A stretch of 64,000 nt of DNA. Source: Posidonia oceanica. Taxonomy: Eukaryota; Streptophyta; Magnoliopsida; Alismatales; Posidoniaceae. Positions 1-10,642 of this stretch are shown here, in pieces. The position numbers were made by a program, and so were the translations under genes. The notes beneath the pieces are model-generated. The model saw only the letters and a program-made list of their open reading frames with translations. It made no database searches and was not told the origin of the DNA. The stretch lies in assembly GCA_037176725.1 (NCBI GenBank), contig JAZBRS010000077.1, positions 8,716,335-8,780,334 on the forward strand. Direction: 5' to 3'. Each line of letters starts with the position of its first letter. The stretch's first letter is position 1.

Positions 1-345
1 ACCTCGTCGGTCTCTTCTTCGATTGGATAAGAAGCAGTCGCGATGGGGGGTACAACAAGGGAAGTCGCCTCGCGATATGAATGCTTAGGTGGGGCGTTCC
101 GTGCTTGAGGGTGATTTGCCTCTCTTCCTGCTTCATGTGTTGAACTCTTGTTGAGTTTTGGATTGGTGTTGTAGTCGAAGGGGATGGAGGCGTGCAGGAA
201 CTTTCGCCGACCTGCCTTTTTCGAGAAAGCTAGGGTTCCTGGCACTTCTATCTGGGAAGTTGGAGGGTCGAGGAAGAACCCATTCGGGCCCCAGCCCATG
301 TTGTTCTGTGGAGGTAGAGGTGGAAGATGTGCCAGTACGCTCCAT
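1..345 (-). pseudogene. R element: 5' end of a gag gene, broken, runs off the left edge
   Basis: The ATG at 345 opens a frame beginning with a Ser/Thr-rich stretch (METxGTSSTSTST-like) that matches the gag starts of the related elements at 62897 (E) and, more loosely, 48225 (B). After about 45 codons the similarity moves to another frame (around 160-200), so at least one indel has broken it. The capsid domain and zinc knuckle would lie outside the window to the left. Gag forms the virus-like particle in which reverse transcription occurs. The gene sits downstream, in R's sense, of R's LTR (1714-3135), primer site (1693-1709) and leader. The identification rests on position and on similarity to B and E; the fragment alone would not be recognisable. 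Confidence 0.6.
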
Positions 346-1692
346 TATAAAACTGTTCTTTAAACTATTATAGATAACTAGAAAAGGAAATTACAGACTC
401 AATGACACTACTTAATATAGACTCGATGAAAGTAAAAGAGAACAAACTAAAAGAAGGAGTCGCTGTTCTGATGCTTTTGCAACCTGTTAATGGTGATAAT
501 TAAATCCTTGCAAACAATGCACACTGGAATGGAACGTCTACCCTGCAGTCGCCTATAAGTCAGGCGACCAAACAAGTCACCGGTTTTAATGGCGGCTGAG
601 CGAGACGCCTTCTGAATAGGCGGCTCAGTACCTGTTCTTCCAGCAGCCAAGGTCTGTTCTGGACAGACCGCGCAACAAGCAAGAAAATAAAACAGTGCAA
701 GTTTCAGACAGATCACAGGTTTTATTTGTTCAAGTGATTAATTAGTCGATTAATTAAACCTGCATGTTCACAATTAATGGGATTTTTGGCTTATGGGTAC
801 CACTCTTTGACCTTCGTTGAAGGTCTACCAAGAGGGCCTAGGCGACGGGTTTGTCTCTCTAAAGAGGAGCCCACCACCTAGGATTCTATCCTTAAGATCG
901 ACCCTTATCAAACCATAAAATAGTAAATAAACAAGGAATACCAAAGTATCAAGTATCTACTAAGGATTATTTTTGACTTATGGAGGAGAAGTCAAAAATA
1001 AAACCCTAGGACACCTTGAGTTCTTAATCTAACTATCCTAACCAAACAAAGTATGGGTGAGCGACTTGCACTGGCCCGGTTTGCTCGGTATGATTATTCT
1101 AGTTAGAGAAAGAGATATCAAGCAACTCTAACTTTAATATCAAAGAAGTAGTTTCCACCTTAAGGGTGGACACAAGCAAGCCTAAAATCCGAATAAAAGG
1201 CAGAATAATTACAATGGATAGGATTTAATTAGATTTTAAGCTATTGCAGACCTAATAAAAAATCAACACAGGCTACTGAAAATAATAGAAGATCTGCAGT
1301 GAAATAAAAACTCAAATCCAGTCGCCTATGATAGGTGCGTCTGGAATAGTCGCCGTACTGGACTGTGACTTACTCAGATGCCTGTTAACTGGGTGGCTGG
1401 AAATCAGATGTTTTCTGTTTTCAGAACAGTAGCAACTTGACCCTCTACGATCATAGAAAGGAGGTTGTCGTTGCCTCAAAGTGCTAACGAGACCTCTTGC
1501 CTTAAGATCAAGGTGGTTGGATTAAAAAACTGTTCTAATGTCAAAAAAACACTACGGGGTTTAGGAGTTGTGAAAACCTAAGCGCACGACCTCCTAAACT
1601 GAAAACAACAAAGAAAAACAACTAGATCTAAAGAAGGAAATGAAGGAAGGAAGGAAAAAACTCACGTAGCACAGAGGGTTGGCTAAAGCCAG
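346..1692 (-). other. R element: untranslated leader with candidate intron
   Basis: This is the non-coding leader between primer site and gag, homologous in reverse orientation to 46847-48224 (B) and 61527-62896 (E). All three have a GTRAG-type donor 30-45 nt after the primer site (here GTGAG at 1665-1661) and an AG|GTTG acceptor before gag (here AG at 485-484). The intron is inferred only from this conservation. Unlike B and E, R lacks the long purine tract just before the gag ATG. Repeated AGTCGCC/GGCGACT motifs occur throughout. Confidence 0.5.
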
Positions 1693-1709
1693 TCCCACCG
1701 TGATCGCCA
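1693..1709 (-). other. R element: candidate primer-binding site
   Basis: Read on the minus strand this is TGGCGATCACGGTGGGA, 4 nt after the LTR end (ACATCTACA). The same site follows the LTRs of B (46830-46846) and E (61510-61526, two changes). It starts with TGG, as needed to pair with a tRNA CCA end. An arginine tRNA is likely but I did not confirm it. Confidence 0.65.
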
Positions 1710-2321
1710 GTTCTGTAGATGTGGATTTGGGGGGTGTTTATGAAGATGACTGTGCTTCCACGTACGTTGTCAACTTTGTTGTGATCACCACTTATCAATG
1801 GACGGACAAGGCGTCTAGGGAGATGATGATGATGTGGGTAGTCAGCTCACTGGATCGTCGGCAGGGTGTCGTCCAACGGCTTCCTCGTATTACGTGAGTG
1901 GATTCCTTTTCCTTCAAAAAAACAAGTAACAGAAGATCTAGATGAGTTCGTGTGTAGTAAATCGATCAAATAAATAGGAGATAACATAAATAAATGCAAC
2001 TAATACTAACCGGGGGTTGTTCCCCGCATGCATATGCCATGAATCTAATCAAAAGAATGCAATAATGAAAATAAAGACAATGGAAGATGATACTCCCTTC
2101 ACCCTCGTGTTGTATGCAATGGGATGAGGAAGCAGAGGCACGGTTGGAGCTCCAGGAATCCTTGAGATCTCTAGGATTCAAGGTGGGATACGATGATCTA
2201 GGGTTTCAGGATTGAAGGTGGAGGCTAGGGTTTCTCTCATGGAAGATACTCTTTTGATAATGAATTTTGCCTCCTTTTTTGATAATGAATTTCAGTCTCT
2301 CGAGCACTGACTCACGGAGCC

Positions 2322-2329
2322 TTTTTATA
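2322..2329 (-). promoter_or_regulatory. R LTR TATA box
   Basis: The minus strand reads CTATAAAAAGG here. It occupies the same relative place as TATAAATA in B's LTRs (46106 and 54096) and in E's LTR (60884), which marks the U3/R promoter region. Confidence 0.6.
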
Positions 2330-3130
2330 GGTTTGTGGGGCACGAGTGGCTTAGACCTAGGAAGGTTCTAGAAGCTTCTAGAAGGGAACTGATATTTAGG
2401 GCTAGTCGCTGCCTAGGCAGGCGACTGGTGTAAATATCTCCCGAAAAGATCGTGGAAATGCCGGGGAAACACTGTGTGACCAAGTCAGTGGGGAGTCCAC
2501 GTTAGTCAGTCACCTATAACACAGGCGCCTAACTGTGGCACTAATCCAGCAACTAAAAGATTTGTTTCTGATTTCTAGGAGATAAATCCTGGATTGGTTT
2601 CTGATTTTTAGGAAGATAAATCACTGATTGAAAAACGTGTTTTAGAAAGATCTAGGTCTTAATTTGGAAGCCACCTAGGATTTTTCTAGATTTATTCCTT
2701 TCCTTAATTGATTATATGATATATCATATATTAAATACTTGAAAAACCATGGATATATCGATAATGTAGAAAAAGCGTTATAATAATTTATAAAGCCTTC
2801 GCGTGTATTATATTAATGTCCAGGATATTAATTATCAAGCTAGAGAGAGAGAAATTGCTAGTCGCCTATCTCAAAGGCGCCTACACATTCCAGTCGCCCC
2901 TCTGAAAGGCGCCTGGATGTGTCGCCGCTCTGGGAGGCAATTAGCTAGGTCTTTTGCGTTTTTAACCTTGTCTTTTAAGTTAATCAATAGAAACATGATA
3001 AAACCCTGGGAAACTTCAGAAATCTCAAGAAATTGTAAAAACATCTTCTTTAACTCAAATCTGCCACTAATCTGAGTAGGAAAAAGGGTACTCAAGGTAC
3101 TCGGACTTGCCACGAGTCTGAGTGCGCTAG

Positions 3131-3135
3131 CTATG
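3131..3135. repeat. Target-site duplication of T, left copy (CTATG)
   Basis: CTATG abuts the left end of T and recurs exactly at 32659-32663. Outside the two copies the sequence resumes as one interrupted R-family LTR, which proves insertion. Confidence 0.95.
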
Positions 3136-3410
3136 TGTAGTAATCCCAATCAGAATCAGGCTTACTATTAGCGGTGATGATCCGAGGAGGAGGGCTCAAC
3201 TCGAAAACACTTAAAACAGAGGAAAAAGGTAAAAAAGGAAGAAGATAAGACAAATCAGAGTCGCCACCGTGTCTATTATCGGAAGACAAGGAAAATCGGG
3301 GGAAATGTGTGAATTAACACGCAAAACCAAGCAAGAAATGCAAAGCAAAGCTATGCAAAGGAAAACAAATGCAAATACATGCAAATGAGATGACTCATGC
3401 CTAGGATAAT

Positions 3411-3720
3411 GGCGATATGGTCATTGCGGGCCAAAAGACTGGGCAAGGACTCTTGTTACGCGCGGGGAAGGTGTTAAGCACCCCCGACACGCCCGAGAAT
3501 CGGTCTTTCTAGGCTTACGCTCACATACGCAGGGAAATGCAGATTAGAATGCCTAAATGCCAATGAATGCCTGAATGAATGCTCATAGGTGTGCTCTAAG
3601 TGGTGGGATGCAATGCAAGGAAAGTAAATGTGCAGTCTAAGTGCTCAGCAGCGCTGTCTGTGTTCCGAACCGGGCGAAACCTGGCTCGTGAGAACTCCAG
3701 GCAGTAAGCATCACTGCCCT
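3411..3720 (-). other. U5-like block conserved among Tat LTRs
   Basis: This segment contains the GGTGTTAAGCACCCCC hairpin-like motif, ACACGCCCGAGAATCGGTC and a GTTCCGAACCGGGCGAA segment. It aligns by eye with 27034-27345 (other LTR of T), 41640-42090 (C), 44900-45348 (D) and 54890-55330 (F2), whose LTRs otherwise differ. Confidence 0.75.
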
Positions 3721-3858
3721 ATATGCAAATGCAAACGAAAAAGCAAAACGACGGTAAAACCAAGCAGATGCAAGCGACATGCAAGAGAAAACGACGTAAA
3801 ACACGCGAAACAAAGCAAGAAAAGAGAACGGCACGTAAAACGGCGCAAAAGACAAGGC

Positions 3859-4157
3859 GGGCACGCAAAACGGTGCCAGAAGCGAAGCAGGCACACAAAA
3901 CGGTGCCAGAAGCAAAGTAGGCACGCAAAACGGTGCCAAAGACAAAGTGGGCACGCAAAATGGTGCCAAAAGCAAAGCGGGCATGCAAAACGGTGCCAAA
4001 AACAAAGCGGGCACGCAAAACGGTGCCAAAAGACGGAGCAGGCATGCAAAATGGTGCCAAAGACGGAGCGGGCACGCGAAACGGTGCCAAAAGCGAAGCG
4101 GGCACGCAAAACGGTGCCAAAAACAAAGCGGGCACGCGAAACGGTGCCAAAAGCGGC
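3859..4157 (-). repeat. 30-bp tandem array in T 3' LTR, about 10 units
   Basis: Units have the form GGGCACGCAAAACGGTGCC plus an 11-bp A/G-rich spacer. Each contains GGCAC...GTGCC, a 5-bp stem around an 8-nt loop. The period is a multiple of three, which explains overlapping open frames on both strands; these are not genes. The counterpart in the other LTR is at 27452-27760, with different unit variants. Confidence 0.9.
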
Positions 4158-4904
4158 GAAATAAAACCTCGGCAAAACCATGTAGATGCAAATGCAAAGA
4201 GAGAGGACAAGAGAAGTGAAAGGAGAGGCAAACAGTGTGTGTGTGAGAACAGACACTGTTTAAGGGCCACGCAGAGTAGGTGTGAAGACCTACAATGGGA
4301 AAAAGAGCAAGTGGAGGGATTACCACCGCTTTGTGATTGTTTCCCACTAAACCGCTCCACGATGCGTCTCGCACGCTGCCCAAAGCTCGCGGTGCGATCG
4401 GATCGTGGAAAAGGGGGAAGAAAGTCGCAATAAGTGGTGAATCCAGGGGAAACACGACACAAAACACTTGGAAATACGCGAAAGGGGGAGCAGAATTGAT
4501 AGATGAGAAGAGGAAGTCCTATTCTACATGATCGAGGAAACAAAAAGTGAAAACGATGCATGCAATGCAAATGGTATGCAAATGAATGCTGTGCAAGGGT
4601 TCAGGAGGACGTACCTGGAGAATCCGGAGCCTGATCTGAAATCTGCTTGGTCCATGCTGAAGAGCGCTCCGCCGGGGTCGTCTGGGTAGCTTGTTTGAGA
4701 AGATCCAATGGCCGGATTGGAAGATATCATAGCTTCAAGGCAGGGGGCCAGAATAGAGGAGAAGAATGGACCTAAGTGTACAGGGAATCCTAGGGGTGTG
4801 TAAACAGGTCCTCCCATGTGAATGGGAGCAAATAAAGCTTTAAGTGTGTGCAAAGGATGCAAAAAGCTAGAATGCATGAATGCAAATGCATGCAGAAAGC
4901 AAGA

Positions 4905-5480
4905 AAAGACTCAGGAGGGATTTTTCAGAAAATTGGGGGGTCAAATGCAGTTTTTGAAAAGATGGGGGTCTAAATGCAAAAGCTTTGAAAAGTTTGGGGC
5001 TTTCATGCAAGGATTTTGAAAAAAGGAGGGTCTGAATGCAATTTTGCAAAGGACAGGGTTTAAAATGCAATTTTCCAAAAGGAGTATGCATCAGGACAAG
5101 TTTTGAAAACATGTGGCAGATTAAGATGCAAATTTGAAATCATTAGGGTTCAAAATGCAATTTTTCCAGAAAAACAGGGTCCTAAGTAGCCTAAGAATGC
5201 AAATGGGGGACCTACATGCAATTTTTCAAACATGTGGGGGCTAAAATGCAATTTCTGAAGCAAAATATGCATTTAAATGATTTTTATAAGCATGCAGAGG
5301 ACCTATGTGTAATATTCAAATCATGCAGGGTCAAAAATGCAATTTTTGAAGCGAAATATGCATTGAAGGGGCAGACAGGGGACTGACATGCAATTTTTAA
5401 AATATGCAAGGTCAAAAATGCAATTTAATAAGCTAAATATGCATTAAAATGACTACTGTGCATTAGAAAAGACCTATATG
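4905..5480 (-). repeat. Degenerate ATGCAA-rich repeats in T 3' LTR
   Basis: Loosely periodic (about 35-45 bp) modules each carry AATGCAATTTTT followed by a G-rich stretch (GGGGG or AGGGT). The right LTR has the same modules at about 28505-29080. Confidence 0.6.
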
Positions 5481-8400
5481 CAAAAATCAGAAAACAGAGG
5501 GGGAGAAATGCAATGCAACAAGCAAAAAAGAAAAATAAAACCTAAGTTCTACAGGATAGAGGACCAGAAGGCAAAAGCAGAAAACAAAAGGGACATGGAA
5601 TGCAATTTTATATGGCAAAGTTCATGCATTAAATTAAATTAAACTACTGCAGGACCTAAGTGCAAAAATCAAAAACTGGAGGGCCAGAGTCTAACTTATT
5701 ACTGAACGAAAAGCACAGTAAAAGGACCGGAAAGCAAATAAGGAGAACTACAGACATTTCATGCAATTTAATATAGTTTTAAATCAGAAATCAGCAGATT
5801 AAATCAAATAAAGGATTGGAATGCAAAATAACAAGAACTCAGACCAGAAATGCAATATTGGCAAAAAAAACTTAGCTAAAGAAAAATAAAGGAACAGTGC
5901 ATGGCCGACGGCCATGGACACTGTAGCAGCAAGCTGCCAGCGTCCATGAACACCGACACAGGGATGTTGGGGCAGCGCAGACCGGCGGGGAAGCATCTCC
6001 AGGTCCTGACGGTGCTCGGACAACGCTCGGCGGAGCTCGACGCGGGCTGGAGCGAGCTGGAGAGGCCATCGGAGGTCTGCAGAGCTTCGGAAGCACGTTC
6101 CGGGCGATCGACGCGACGACGCGGCGATCTAAAGGCCGGAGCCTGCTCCTGAGGCTCATGCGGACCTGAGGCAACTGCTGGAACGCCGTTCTACTGACCG
6201 GAGCGGAGGGACGCACGGAGAGGCTCGCCGGAGAAGACGACTCTGACCGGCGTTGACTCGGCGCAAGAGCGAAGGGAAACCTATTCTAAGGGGGGGAAAA
6301 GCAAGAGGGGAAGAAGATTATGCTAAAGGAACAAAAGTTTACCTATTTCCGGGGCTGGGAAGTCCTCCCGATGCAGGCGGTTTCAGAGGTCGCCGGTGGA
6401 GCTCGTCCGGTGAGAGGAGGGGGCGTCGATGGCTCGGGAAGATCGGAATCGCCTCAGAGCGACCCTCCAGAGCTTCCTGGATGCTTGGACGGCTGCTGCG
6501 AAGATCGGCGGAAGATCCGGCTGATTTTGGGTTCGCAGAGGCAGCCGGAGACCGGGGGGTGTCCGCTGCTCCTCAGGCTGGATGGGACCTTCTGGAAGAT
6601 TGCTGGAGGTCTGGTGAAGGGTTCTGGGCAGTTGAATTGGGTCACGGGAGGCTGTGGGTGGAGTTTGCAGGCCGGTCGATTTTCTGGTCAGAGAGGGAGG
6701 TAACTGTTTGTGGTGGAAGGTTCGGCCTGTGAGGGGGGAGAAGGCTGAAGGCTGGGTGGCTTGGAGAGGTGGAGTTCAGGCGAGTGACTGGGGAAAGTTT
6801 GGGACGGAGTGGAGGTCTGTGGTGGAGGCAATTTCAGGAGAGGTGGTGTTGGGTTGCAGTTGGTTTCTGTGATGGAAGTTCGGTGGGCTGGGGGTGTTTT
6901 CAGGGGTGGAAAGGCCGGGAAATGATGGAGGAGGAATGCTGGGACACTGGGTGGATTTGGGGGATGAAATGGAAGAGAATTGGAGGCTTGGAAGGGGCTT
7001 GGTTTCAGGGAGAAGAAGAAGGGGGAAGTGCTGCTGAATTCAGAGGAAGGAGAAGGAGATTTGCTTGGGAATTCTTTGGATTTCTCAGCTCTTTCTCTCG
7101 GATGGCAAAAAAAAGGCATTAAAGGGTGGAGCCGATGGTTGGTTTTATCAGGACTTGAAGCTGCTGGGCGCGAGCTGTGGAATTCGAATTCTACCGGCGC
7201 CATCCACTGCAGCTGAGGGAGACGAGCGCGAGGGAGACAGGCAGTTAATGCTGTCGGAAAAGCCGTTGAAAGAAGAGAAGGCTGAGGCGAACTGGTGCTG
7301 ATCTGATGGAGGGGGAGAATCGAATTCAAAAAAGAAAAGGGAGTGCTGTAGGCTCGCGGGAGGAGAAGGAAAAATGCAGAGGAAGAAGAAGGAAGAGGAA
7401 GAAGGAGGGAAGCGGGCCGGGCCGCGAACCAGAGGAGAAAATAAAAAAGAAAAAAAAGAAAGAAGGAAGGGGTGGACGGGCTGGATTGGGCCCAGCAGGA
7501 AAAAAAAAGAAAAAGGATAGGAAGAAAGGGAGAAGGAGAGGAGAAAAAAGGAGAAATAAATTAGGTAAAAATAAAATAAAAATAAGTAAAAATATTAGAA
7601 TGATTATGTTGTGAGTCAGGATCTTGATTAAAATTTTAATGACTGTTTTTAGTTGATTAATTCTGATTTTAGAGGGGTTTTGGGTTTGATTAGGGTTTTA
7701 AGGGTTTTCTTTGTTTTTAATTTGTTTTCCATTTTGATTAAGTGTTTGTTAAGCCTTTTAAGTTATTTTTTAATTGTGTTTTTCTTGTTAAGCATTTGGG
7801 ATGTTAATTAGGATTTTTTTTTAAGATTTATTTTTGGATTAATTAGAGTGAGTTTTGGCTTTTGATTTTAGTCTTTTTAGGATTCTTCTTAAGTCTTTTT
7901 TTTTTGAATTACACTTTTGATTTTTTATTTGTTAAGTTTTCTTGATGTTTTTTAGTTAAGTTTCTTCTTGATGGATTAAGTGTTTTTAAATATTTTTAAT
8001 TTGCTTCTCATTTTCTTTTTAATTAGGTTCTTAAGTTGTCCTTCTTAGGTTTGTTAAGTCAAGCTTTTTCCATTAATTATTTGTCTTAGTGTTTTTAATT
8101 GTTTTACTTCTTCTTAGGGTTTGTTCTTAGATTATTTTGATAGGGTTTTCACTTTTGGTTGGTTTTGGTTATATTATAGTTTTTTCCTTGATTTTACAGC
8201 ATTTTCTTTTGGTTATTTTGTATTTTTTAGGTTACACTCCTTGATTTTCCATTTTAGCTAATTTTAGTTGGGTTTAGGTTTTTAATTGTTTGTTTAGTAT
8301 TTTTAATTATTTTTCTTAGGGTTCTGGTTTGTTTCCCTTTTGTTTTAGTGTTTTAGGGATTTTTAAGGGTTTTTTATGGACTTTAGCAAAAGAAGGAAAA

Positions 8401-9073
8401 AGGAAAAGAGAAGGAAGAAGAAAAGGGAAAAAGGAGGAATAAAGAGGAAAGAGATGAGTTGGGGGAAAACAATTTTTTAAAAGTCAGGGAAAATGCTAAA
8501 AATAGGGTAAAAATAGAAATAAGATAGAGAAGAGATAGAAGCACAAAGGGGGCCCACAGCCAGGCAAGAAAAAGAGAGAGAATGGGATGAAAAGAGGGAG
8601 GATAATCAGGAGAGAGAGAGGAGAGAGAAAAGGATAATCCAGGAGAGAGAAAAGGATAATTTAGGTGAATGGAAGGCTTAAAAGTTTTGAAATGGGGTGA
8701 AAATTGGGGAGTGTGTAGCCTAGGATTTCTAGTGTTGGTTCTAGGGCTTAGGTCTGATTTTGAGCAAGTTTTGGAGGGGTTCTGAGGTGTAGAAAAAGGG
8801 TGGTTTCACCTAAGTTTTCTAGGGTTTTTGGGAATGGTTTTGGACTGAAAGTTTTTAAGTGTTTGGGTAGGTTTGCTGAGTAGGGGTTGATGGGTTTTCC
8901 TATGGTTTTTGGGCAGGTTTAGGGCTTGGGAAGAGGGTGTAGGCTTAGGTCAAGTCAGGCTTGTTTTGAAGGGTGAGATGAAGAGGGTTGGGGGTTGTTT
9001 TAACCTAGGTTTAGATCCAGAAGTCACCAGAAGGTCCCAAATGGTCCGAGCCTGTCAAGATGGGGTGTCAACA

Positions 9074-9089
9074 GATGCCCCTCCCTGAG
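9074..9089 (-). other. T element: polypurine tract
   Basis: Read on the minus strand, CTCAGGGAGGGGCATC lies directly before the LTR start TGTTGACACC. The same motif (CAGGGAGGGGCAAC) precedes C's 3' LTR at 39624-39638. The purine run would survive RNase H and prime plus-strand DNA. Confidence 0.85.
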
Positions 9090-9629
9090 CAAGGTCAAGC
9101 GGAGCGAGGCCGCTGCTCAGGATTGACAAGACACCCCATCTGACCGGCGGGAGCAGAGGTTTGCTATGGGCGTGAGCTACTTATTCGGCGGATGCACCGA
9201 AAATCGTAGCCCGTTGCCGCAATGCAAAATACAGGTGCAGATGGATGATGTGCAGGGTATGCAATGCATGCAATTGCAGATGCAATGCAAACGTTAGTAC
9301 AAAAGTTAGTGTAATTAAAAGAAATGCTGATGCCGTGCAAGTGATGCTGATGATGCTAAATTAGTATGCAATGCTAGCTGAGAAGGTGCAGAGATGATGC
9401 GAGAGAAATGCTAGAAGAAAGGCGCGATGTGGCGCGACGACCTGGCAAGAAGGCCAGACTTGCGTGACAAGGCAAGGAAAAAGAAGGCGCAGCTTGTCCC
9501 TGCCCAGGGAGCAAGCTAGCAGAAAAAAGAGGGGTGCGAGGGGAGAGAGGCCAACTCTCCTTCCGCAAGGGGAATGCGGGACTTTGCCTTCCTGGGACAA
9601 GGCCACGCCAAAAAGGTGATAAGGTGTCG
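9090..9629 (-). other. T element: 3' untranslated region next to the polypurine tract
   Basis: There is no gene here. The stretch is rich in GATGC/ATGCAA words and has a GC-rich portion at 9420-9600. Parts resemble 39241-39620 of C in the same relative place. Confidence 0.6.
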
Positions 9630-10632
9630 GGCTTATTGGCCGGATAGTTTACGGTCCTATCAACCGGGAGTGATAGTTTACTGTCCTATCAACTGGAAGC
9701 GATAGTTTACAGTCCTATCAACTGGAACGATAGTTTACGGTCCTATCAACCGGAGGCAGTTGTGAGTGATAGTTACTGGATATCAGCCGTATAACATGGT
9801 TGTGCGGGATAGTTTACAGTCCTATCAACTGGAACGATAGTTTACAGTCCTATCAACTGGAAGCGATAGTTTACAGTCCTATCAACTGGAAAGCACAAAC
9901 CATGAGAGATAGTTACTAGGTATCAGCCGTATAACGCAAATGCCAGAGAATGATAGTTTACAGTCCTATCAACTGGAACGATAGTTTACAGACCTATCAA
10001 CTGGAATGATAGTTTACAGTCCTATCAACTGGAAAGGGCATTTGCGAGGGATAGTTACTGGATATCAGCCGTATAACATGATTGCGAGTGATAGTTTACA
10101 GTCCTATCAACTGGAACGATAGTTTACAGGCCTATCAATTGGAGCGATAGTTTACAGTCCTATCAACTAGAGCGATAGTTTACAGTCCTATCAACTGGAA
10201 CGCGCAATCATGAGGGATAGTTACTGGATATCAGCCGTATAACGCAATTGCAGGTGATAGTTTATGGTCCTATCAACCGGAGTGATAGTTTACAGTCCTA
10301 TCAACTGGAACGATAGTTTACAGTCCTATCAACTGGAGCAATAGTTTACAATCCTATCAACTGGAAGCTGCAATTGCAAGGGACAGTTACTGGATGTCAG
10401 CCGTATAACGTAATTGCAAGTGATAGTTTCGGATATCAGCCAAGGATGAGTTTTGGATCATCAGCCAGAGAACGATAGTTTACAGTCCTATCAACTGGAA
10501 CGATAGTTTACAGTCCTATCAACTGGAAAGTGCAATTACGAGGGACAGTTACTGGATGTCAGCCGTATAACACAACTGCGAGCCAGATCGGGGATCAGCC
10601 TAAGATGATAGTTTACGGTCCTATCAACCGGA
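9630..10632 (-). repeat. T 3' UTR satellite array A: 27-28-bp units in a higher-order repeat
   Basis: About 22 units of GATAGTTTACAGTCCTATC plus an AACTGGAA tail. They are grouped in threes or fours and punctuated by six copies of a different module (GATAGTTACTGGATATCAG...CCGTATAAC) near 9763, 9906, 10050, 10216, 10383 and 10545, giving a 143-167-bp higher-order period. Each unit holds GATAG...CTATC, a potential stem-loop. Tandem arrays in 3' UTRs of Tat elements are known seeds of genomic satellites. Confidence 0.9.
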
Positions 10633-10642
10633 AAGAGCAGTG

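Larger units (their letters stand above)
1714..3135 (-). mobile_element. R element: 5' LTR, promoter-distal main part (LTR split by T)
   Basis: On the minus strand this matches the LTRs of B (45349-46819) and E (59951-61504), ending in TACA at 1714. The missing beginning of the LTR is at 32664-32756; the two pieces join at the duplicated pentamer CTATG, and the rejoined LTR would be about 1.5 kb. It contains a TATA box, GGCGACT-rich repeats near 2400-2900, and the segment around 2000-2060 (GCATGCATATGC-like, then a purine/pyrimidine-rich stretch) that is also present in B and E. Confidence 0.85.
3136..9073 (-). mobile_element. T element: 3' LTR (5,938 bp)
   Basis: In T's sense the LTR starts TGTTGACACCCCATC (at 9073) and ends GGGATTACTACA (at 3136), the usual TG...CA form. 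Zones by coordinate: 3136-3720, a U5-like block conserved in other Tat LTRs here; 3859-4157, a 30-bp tandem array; 4905-5480, ATGCAA-rich degenerate repeats; 5880-6240, GC-rich with an ATGGCC-GAC-GGCCAT hairpin; 6240-7560, strand-biased purine-rich; 7600-8380, T-rich; 8380-8660, purine-rich. It matches the right LTR almost throughout, with small indels. Open frames in the purine-rich zone are low-complexity Pro/Ser translations and I do not call them genes. Confidence 0.95.

Noticed and set aside
3637..4467. Long open frames on both strands (up to 276 codons) around the 30-bp array, repeated at 27260-28175
   Set aside because: The period is a multiple of three, so all frames stay open through the array; the translation is just repeated K/R/H/C-rich or F/W/C/P-rich peptide.
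6688..7329. 213-codon Pro/Ser-rich minus-strand frame in T's LTR, also open in the other LTR (30293-30935)
   Set aside because: Strand-biased purine/pyrimidine composition explains it; conservation between LTRs only reflects recent copying.
7620..8380. Interstitial telomere repeat (TTTAGGG-like words)
   Set aside because: Only scattered GGGTTTTAAGGG and TTTTAGGG words in T-rich LTR sequence, with no tandem heptamers.
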